Assembly: GCF_036320965.1 (NCBI RefSeq) | Contig: NC_092265.1 | Span: 5,994,001-6,058,000 of the forward strand | Length of the DNA: 64,000 nucleotides | Source: Panulirus ornatus | Lineage: Eukaryota > Arthropoda > Malacostraca > Decapoda > Palinuridae | Direction of reading: 5' to 3' | Part shown: piece after piece, positions 57,690 to 64,000 of the stretch | How positions within the stretch are numbered: position 1 is the stretch's first letter | How the letters are laid out: each line of letters starts with the position of its first letter | Notes under the pieces: model-generated | What the model saw: the letters and a program-made list of their open reading frames with translations, nothing else | Database searches by the model: none | Told to the model about the DNA's origin: nothing | Translations under genes and position numbers: made by a program

Positions 57690-58060
57690 TTCGCTGAGGT
57701 GCAACACACAGGCCCGCGGGACAAGAACCTTCAAAGCAACAACCGAATTCCTGCGATAAATCAGTCGAGGGTGGAGAGGGTTGCGTGAACGTTCCGACGC
57801 ACGTCCGCGGGGCGCCGCCGCCACCACCGCCACGCGCATGCCGGGCTTGTGCGAGCGTGGGAACCTCCGTTAAGACAGGAAGCGCGAGCAACAGGTAGCT
57901 CGGCCGCGGTACCTGCCTCACGTAATCGTCTCCTCCTCCCCCCGGCCATGTTCCTCGCCCGCCATCTTGTCCCGTTGGCGTGCAGAGTGACCGCTCGGGG
58001 TCCGGCAGGAAGGGCAGCTTGGAGGGCTTCGTCAGGGACTGTTCCCCGGGCAGGATGGAA
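57690..58060. promoter_or_regulatory. Candidate CpG-rich promoter-like block
   Basis: CpG-dense block set in AT-rich surroundings. It contains CACGCGCATGCCGG (57831, NRF-1-like half palindrome) and CCCGCCATCTTGTC (57958, reverse complement carries the YY1-type AAGATGGCGG core). A plus-strand ATG at 57948 opens MFLARHLVPLACRVTARGP, an Arg-rich amphipathic start like a mitochondrial targeting peptide, but the frame ends at 58118 with no clear donor. Motif matches are by eye. Confidence 0.25.
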
Positions 58061-59497
58061 GGAAGCCACACTTTGTGTTTGGGGAGAGAGGAGGATAGGA
58101 ACGGTCGGCAACTCCTAGGAGGAGGGAGGGGGTGGTGGGGACGAGGGCAGGGCTTGTCAGGTCCAATCTTGCCTCCGTGGAAAATGTATGCAAATTAGGC
58201 AGACCCATTCATTCTCACCATTCCCTTTTTGGAGAGGGGGAGGCAGCGGAATTTTCAATGAAGAGAGCATAGACATTTCCGGCGTGAGGGCCATTCAGGG
58301 AACGGGCCTGTGAAACAGCCACTCTCGAGGCGCCAGTCTTTCACAGTTCCCGCCAAACCTGTGTGTCGGTGGGAACGTCCGCTGTGTTCGAGACCTGGTT
58401 GCCATGAGCCTCTCAAATTCGCCACAGACAGGTACTGAGGAGCGATCCACTCAGGGCCTGGTGTCTGTGGTCCCTCCCCAACTGTATCATGACGAGAGCC
58501 GTGCCAATAACGCTGGCCGCAGTGCTTCCTCGCCTTTTCGGCTGTGAAGGCGAACAATACGGCAGGATATCACTCACTGTAATAATCTGGTCATTATATC
58601 GGAGGAAGGATGTCAGACAATGGGTTTGGCATATTCATGGCTCACGGTCATCGGTGGAGGTTAGAAAGAAAAAAAGATTTTCATGGGCGATTCTGGGATA
58701 CCCGATGGGATAAGAGTGCAGCGAGGGAGGGACGAGAGACCCCCACGTAGCTATTTCCTTCCGGCTGATCCACTTCCCTGGCGTGGACGTTGTCGATGGG
58801 GGGGGGGGGGGGGGGAGAGAGAGAGACGCCATGCCCATCGTGTCCTGGGGCTAAGAAGGGCGGGGCACGTGGGAGAGGGAGGGGAGGGAAACAGGCTAGG
58901 CGAGTCAAGCGGCACAAGTTACGTACCCCTGCCGCCAACACCACTGAGGAAGTGGAGTGCGCCGGAGGGCTTGCGGACCTGCGGGGCGGGCTCGTGTTGC
59001 GAGGTTTTCCTCTCATTACACGATCATATCACGAGCCTCCAGCCCTTAATTTGCCACAACTGTTGCCTCAGCTCACTGGACGTGCTTGGAACTATTTCCT
59101 GGTCAGGTGAGGCGGTGGATGGTGTCCCTTGGTACAGCTCCTCCGGGAAGACTGGCTGAGGTGTGTGTATTGTTCTGCAGGGTGGGGGCCACGTATCGCG
59201 TCAGCCAGCAGGGAGCCAACACTACCTCTAAGCCTGGCTGCCCTCTGGTCTAACTACAGGTGCAGAAATAACTAAATAAAAGGTTAAGTATTTGTCTTGT
59301 TGATGGGATGATAACGCATTGCGAGAGCTAACTGTAATCAGGCGACTAAAGAAGCGGACAAAATATGGATGTTACCAAGGACAATGTACATGACAACTAG
59401 GGATGTGGACGTAAGGAAATGAGTGACGTCTCTTCGTCTGTTGTCATTAACGTGGGAAATGGCAAAGATATATATTGCAAGACAACCTGCAATGCAC
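58061..59497. other. 1.4 kb without a recognisable gene
   Basis: Includes a G run of about 16 at 58800-58815 followed by GA repeats, and a GC-rich segment up to 59000. No motif. Confidence 0.35.
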
Positions 59498-59600
59498 ATC
59501 CACACACTTTCACTCATGTTGACATGCAATTTGTGCTTGAAACTTTCTCGAGTCTTTGCCCTAACTATCCTATTAAGCAATATACACCATCAATTTCCAA
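59498..59600 (-). pseudogene. LINE C-terminal remnant
   Basis: The minus strand reads NRIVRAKTRESFKHKLHVNM then SESVW, matching the WN.L...VV.A.T..SFK..LD.HM end of CR1-like proteins. Upstream and downstream parts are not recognisable. Confidence 0.5.
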
Positions 59601-60054
59601 GAGCTATAAACAAGTATTTGTATCTATGGCATATGGATGTCTCATTTCAGTCCCTTTCATGTAAGGAAAGGGTTTATCTTACTCCTCCTGCATAGAGACA
59701 GTCATCCCCAAGTAACTTACCTTCCCCCCCCCAAAAAAAAAGAGAGAAAAATAAATGATATTTGGTAGTACAGGATCTACGTCACCCTGACCCTCAGTCA
59801 ACACTACGGGAGTATTATGAATAATTCCACAAGCAACTCAAGCACAAGTAACATCTGGCAAACAAGCGTCAGCAGAAGCTCCACCCACATGGACATCTCT
59901 CACCCCCCATCACTATTGCTACACAGCCTATCATGAACAGTCTTGTGAATCACACACACATCTGCACTTGCAGTGTGGGGTGCGGGAGAGAAAATTACTG
60001 ACTCACAAATTTTACCTTCAAAAGTCAATGTGACAGGAAGGCGCAAACTATGGG
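59601..60054. other. No gene recognised
   Basis: C run followed by A run near 59727-59740, then A/G-rich sequence. Confidence 0.35.
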
Positions 60055-60155
60055 AGTCGTGGACTTGAAAAGTTGATCAAGTCTGCTCTTAAATATATAT
60101 ATAGTCCTGCTCTCAACCATTTTATGCCCAAACCAGCGCTCTCGGTCGCACACAG
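60055..60155 (-). pseudogene. LINE C-terminal remnant
   Basis: The minus strand reads CDRERWFGHKMVESRTIYIF then KSRLDQLFKS, fitting the W(N).....VVES.T...FKSRLD.F.. end of LINE proteins, with a TATATATA insertion-like stretch in the middle. Confidence 0.45.
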
Positions 60156-61179
60156 GCACTCCAGACTGAAAATAACATAACACAAATGACTCTCTCAACT
60201 CTGCCACTAGGAAGGGTGGCAATGCAGCCACTGTGATTCAACCTGAAGGTAGCAGAAGATAAATGGAAGACACAGTGAGATTCCTATATTCCCCATCTCG
60301 TCGTCAGGCGGATGAAAAGGAAGTCTCACTGTCAAAATCAAACTTGCATGAACACTGTGCCTTAGGTTTGCAGATATCCAATTATATCCTGCGCCATGCA
60401 TCACTCTCTTGTCTGGAAATTAATCAACAGGTCATGGTAACATTTTATTTTCTGCATGACGGTAAAAAAGAAAAGAATTCAGATAAAAATGAAAATGGTG
60501 CCTTTTGTAAAAAATCTGCTGTAAGTTTTTCACTGCCTCTCATGTGATAAGAACAGTTACATGAAAACTGATGTACGTGTCATGAGGACGTTTCAAAATG
60601 ATTCATACCATCAGGTCCTCCTAATGATAATAAGTACAGTCCGTGGTTCGTGACCTTTTTGATTGGGGTAGTACTAAACTTCCCTTCCTCTACGTACCTC
60701 CTTACATCTCGAGCCGCGGTTTAACACTCAAATATTTAGGCCTTGAATAAATCTTATGTGTATGAAACTGCTTAAGGAAGAGGAATACGTGTCCAACACA
60801 CATTTGTGCAACATTCCACATCATACGGTCATATTCACATTCCTTCTATCACTTAAGATTGCAACCTCGAAGACTAACACGGGGTTGAATGAGGATGGAT
60901 CCCACGCACCACTGCGTCAGATGATGCCCAGCTGTTATAAACCCCGCTGACCCTAGGTAACAATACATCTATGGCAGGAATAAACTGCAATATGTGCAGC
61001 GGCACTTCTCTGTGAGGCTAACACAGTGTACCTGGGTTACAATGCCATGGAAGATGCAGTTATTGAGGCACATCAGTATGGTACATAAAGTGTTTTCTAT
61101 TCGTTTTCAATTTAAGAAAAAAAAATCATTATAAAGGAACGTACTTCTAAAACTGAACTATATCAAACTCCTTAATTAC
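60156..61179. other. 1 kb without a recognisable gene
   Basis: AT-rich, microsatellite-free. No motif. Confidence 0.35.
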
Positions 61180-61228
61180 TACGGTACGACCACTGAGTAT
61201 AATGGCTTAGTGTCTCTGGCCCGATCCC
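61180..61228. repeat. 21-bp family A, short copy
   Basis: TACGGTACGACCACTGAGTA followed by TAATGGCTTAGTGTCTCTGG: two decayed left-arm units. Confidence 0.55.
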
Positions 61229-61413
61229 TGAGGGGCATATAAACGCTAGGCTCAAGCACTGTTGCAGTATCATATAAGCTCTGGCCTTCCAAGCTTCCAG
61301 GTTCCCGCTGGTGGCAAGTTCCTTTGTCACTCCCGTTCACTTCTCCATACTTGGCGGTCGACCAGGACGCAAAGTTCCCAGTCAAGAACGTTCACCCATG
61401 GCAGGCAGGTGAC
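61229..61413. other. No gene recognised
   Basis: Short spacer before the (GT)n(AT)n tract. Confidence 0.35.

Positions 61414-61495
<82 letters not shown>
61414..61495. repeat. (GT)n-(AT)n compound microsatellite
   Basis: Five GT units then about 36 AT units, directly abutting the next element. Confidence 0.99.
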
Positions 61496-61498
<3 letters not shown>

Positions 61499-61728
61499 CC
61501 CTGGGGATAGGGGAGAAAGAATACTTCCCACGTATTCCCTGCGTGTCGTAGAAGGCGACTAAAAGGGAAGGGAGCGGGAGGCTGGAAATCCTTCCCTCAT
61601 TTTTTTTTTTTTTTTTCCAAAAGAAGAAACAGAGAAAGGGGCCAGGTGAGGATATTCCCTCAAAGGCCCAGTCCTCATCCTCTGTTCTTAACGCTACCTC
61701 GCTAATGCGGGAAATGGCGATTAATATA

Positions 61729-61735
<7 letters not shown>
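61496..61735 (+). mobile_element. (AT)n-flanked dispersed element, copy 1
   Basis: Begins CCCTGGGGATAGGGGAGAAA, includes GTCGTAGAAGGCGACTAAAA and a T run (61601-61617), and ends CGCTACCTCGCTAATGCGGG and AAATGGCGATTAATATAAA before another (AT)n. Related to 61876-62085 and, inverted, 51232-51350. I remember this element flanked by (AT)n in several decapods. Non-coding, autonomous partner unknown. Confidence 0.65.

Positions 61736-61818
<83 letters not shown>
61731..61818. repeat. (AT)n microsatellite
   Basis: About 43 AT units between two copies of the (AT)n-flanked element. Confidence 0.99.
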
Positions 61819-61819
<1 letters not shown>

Positions 61820-61872
61820 CAACATTCTCCACTCGGCGTGCAGGGACTCGAACCTAGCGCATCAAAATGATA
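61820..61872 (-). mobile_element. tRNA-like B-box fragment, possible SINE piece
   Basis: The minus strand carries GATGCGCTAGGTTCGAGTCC followed by CTGCACGCCGAGTGG. GGTTCGAGTCC is a perfect B-box-type motif. The upstream A-box region is incomplete and the fragment ends at (AT)n, so a functional tRNA gene is not supported. Confidence 0.4.
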
Positions 61873-61875
61873 GAC

Positions 61876-62081
61876 TAGAGAACTATATCCCTAAGGAGAG
61901 AGAGAAAGAATACTGGCCACATATCTCTACCTGCGTAGAAGGCAACTACAATGGGCGGGATCAGGGAGCTGGAAATCCTCCCATTCTGAATTATTTTCCA
62001 AAAGAAGGAACAGAGGAAGGAGCCAATCTGATTCATTTTTGCTAACCTGTGAACTGGCAAATATGAATGAAAGTATATATG

Positions 62082-62085
<4 letters not shown>
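61876..62085 (+). mobile_element. (AT)n-flanked dispersed element, copy 2 (diverged)
   Basis: ATCCCTAAGGAGAGAGAGAA, GCGTAGAAGGCAACTACAAT, GGAGCTGGAAATCCTCCCAT and TTCCAAAAGAAGGAACAGAG follow the order of copy 1 with about 20-25 percent divergence by eye, and a TATATATG/AT tail. Confidence 0.6.

Positions 62086-62086
<1 letters not shown>

Positions 62087-62155
<69 letters not shown>
62087..62155. repeat. (AT)n microsatellite
   Basis: About 34 AT units, the third long AT tract within 750 bases. Confidence 0.99.
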
Positions 62156-62157
<2 letters not shown>

Positions 62158-63494
62158 CTGACGATAACACCATAGCAATCTCACAACATCTTATCTCTCT
62201 GCTAACAGGCTGCTCTAAACCTGAATTAGTATAATCAAAGGACTAACTCAGGAATAATCATTGAGACCAATAACTTAAACGGCACAACAAAACTCAAGGG
62301 AACAATTCGTATCGTCAGGAGAACGAATGAAGATCATGCGGTGGTCTCGACCCTAAACTGATTTGACCACAGTCATGAGGAACAAATGTAGAGCCAGTGA
62401 GATAAAGAGCAATAGTGCAGGTCATCTTTTCCTGGTTCTGTTCTGTCCTGAGAACCATGATATACATACGCGATCTCCCTGGGCTAGACCTCTCTCATCA
62501 TACATATCAATAAAGGAAAACATTACCACGTAACGTACTGTCTTCTGTCCGTCCTAAAGTAGGATTAACAATTCCCAAATTGTACTTCATTATCATCTAA
62601 AGCTCAGACTACCAGCATACAATTATACAGTCTATTCCATAGTTTGGTTGTTATATATAAAGAAGAGAAGCTCCCACACAAGCTGATCACAGCTCACAGG
62701 CCACCCAGTGGAGGGGAGGCCGACACACGCCCCTGCTCCTGCCGATGGGTGGCCTCGCGGGGCAGGTGTGTTCCCATAGCCGACGTCCCAAGACGTTCCC
62801 ACGCCACGGTGCGAGGAAGGACGCCGCGACATGCTCCGTTCTCCTCCGCCAGCCATGCCTGCTTCGCCTGCCATTCCCACAGTCGACGTCCGTCCCCGCT
62901 ACACTCTCAACAGTCAGTCTCCCTGAGCCAGAGCTGAACCCCGTACGTATGAAGCGTGTCCTCGAGGCGAGGGCCGAGTGAGCAATAGCGGGGGTGAGGT
63001 ACGGCTGGCTGCCGTGCTGTGCGTGGCAAGGCTACAGGGGCGTCACCTCTGATCCCGGGGCCATTCATTCGGCCGGAAGCCAGCTAACATGCGCCAACCC
63101 CGTGCGCGTTATGACTGCACGCTGAGGCATCTTCCTTCTCATTTATCAGCTTATCTGACCTGATTGATACGCTTTCGCACCAGCCAAACACCCGGGGCAA
63201 GCAGCAACACCCGCGTCCCTGTCAGCAGGTACACCATATCAACAGACTTTCCTCCTATCACCCTCCTCACCAACTGTTCTTATATCTCACTCCCCTCCCT
63301 CTCGTCCTCTTCCCCCATCCGCCCCCTGTAAACCTCCACTGAGAGTACGGAGGTACTGAAGGTCACAACGCCTTGAGCAGGTGGTTTCCCATAGACAGAT
63401 TCGCTAACATTTTCCCACAGCGTCTTAAATTGGTAGTTTCGGACGCGATGTTCCGGTGCGAGCAGTGCGATATGCTTGCTGGGTCGGCGCGACC

Positions 63495-63495
<1 letters not shown>
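62156..63495. other. 1.3 kb without a recognisable gene
   Basis: AT-rich first half, then a GC-rich block (62700-63120) open on the plus strand with no family motif. Confidence 0.35.

Positions 63496-63538
<43 letters not shown>
63496..63538. repeat. (CT)n microsatellite
   Basis: About 21 CT units, followed by a G run. Confidence 0.98.
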
Positions 63539-63541
<3 letters not shown>

Positions 63542-63841
63542 GGGGAAGGGGGGATGGGAAGTGTGTACAGCAGGCTTGATGATGTACACGAGGCGTGGAT
63601 GATTACATGACATTTATGATATACTTTCCATATCAACTCATAATTCAGGCTTAAGTAGAGAGAAATGAAGTTCTCAACGAGTTTTATTAACCAACACAAT
63701 TCCACACCCCTGACCCTGAGGGGAGGATCTGAGCAATTCTGTTCAGGATATATTCTCCCTCAGCTGTGGTGGATGTCCTTGACTGAACATTAGCTATATT
63801 CATAACTGCGCTTCATTTAGCAAAATCATTGCTCTAGAATA

Positions 63842-63845
<4 letters not shown>
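63539..63845. other. No gene recognised
   Basis: Mixed sequence. Confidence 0.35.

Positions 63846-63920
<75 letters not shown>
63846..63920. repeat. (TA)n-(TG)n compound microsatellite
   Basis: About 20 TA units followed by about 17 TG units. The rest of the window to 64000 holds no visible feature. Confidence 0.99.
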
Positions 63921-63922
<2 letters not shown>

Positions 63923-64000
63923 AGAATACATGAACGTACGTAGTGCATGCGTGTATAAAGTTTCATTGGTTGCCCAAGTAAGAAGAGACTCTCAAGTGTT

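Noticed and set aside
58520..58560. U2-snRNA-like CCTCGCCTTTTCGGCT
   Set aside because: Only a short partial resemblance; the conserved U2 5' end is not present.
61820..61872. Functional tRNA gene on the minus strand
   Set aside because: A perfect B-box motif is present, but no acceptor stem or full A-box/D-arm can be drawn.

Overview
The window looks like repeat-dominated nuclear DNA from an animal, most likely a decapod crustacean. It holds no complete protein-coding gene, no rRNA gene and no canonical tRNA gene that I can support. The reasons are: about 35 long, nearly pure microsatellites (AT, AC/GT, AG, AAT) in 64 kb; many decayed non-LTR retrotransposon pieces; no long open frame that is not explained by a tandem repeat; and (AT)n-flanked dispersed elements of a kind I remember from crab, shrimp and crayfish sequence. 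The organism call rests on memory and pattern, not on a search.

Layout. 0-10 kb: TGTTAC-rich degenerate repeat (1.2-2.5 kb), a CTG-rich 86-bp repeat (3.8-4.1 kb), a dispersed repeat split by (AT)n (4.26-4.84 kb) and an AAT tract (7.35 kb). 9.3-11 kb: two oppositely oriented arrays of one 21-bp unit. 12.4-12.9 kb (+), 15.0-16.4 kb (-) and 26.2-27.1 kb (-): clear reverse-transcriptase pseudogenes of non-LTR elements. 22-24.3 kb: a chain of minisatellites (including a 27-bp unit) and a possible tRNA-derived SINE. 24.6-25.4 kb: GC-rich block with two minus-strand splice-donor-bounded open stretches. 32-33.2 kb: AC tracts and a G-rich 22-bp minisatellite. 36.8-39.2 kb: dispersed repeat copies around a LINE C-terminus and an RNase H remnant. 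43.5, 59.5 and 60.1 kb: short LINE C-terminal remnants. 51.1-52.2 kb: a DNA-transposon-like element with inverted ends, internal ~190-bp tandem repeats and a nested insertion. 55-56.6 kb: G/A-rich minisatellites. 61.4-62.2 kb: a cluster of (AT)n-flanked element copies.

The most informative structure is internal. At least four dispersed repeat families recur within the window: the 21-bp 'GTACGAC' family with inverted arms (about ten loci); a ~600-bp family at 4.3, 36.8, 39.0 and 48.0 kb; a family at 42.4, 43.8 and 53.9 kb; and the (AT)n-flanked element at 51.2, 61.5 and 61.9 kb. Several microsatellites sit exactly at the ends of these elements or of LINE tails, which suggests mobile elements seeded many of them. 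Five weak candidate exons, all on the minus strand, are noted, but none is assigned a function. I found no undescribed gene system; the inverted-arm 21-bp family is the best lead.
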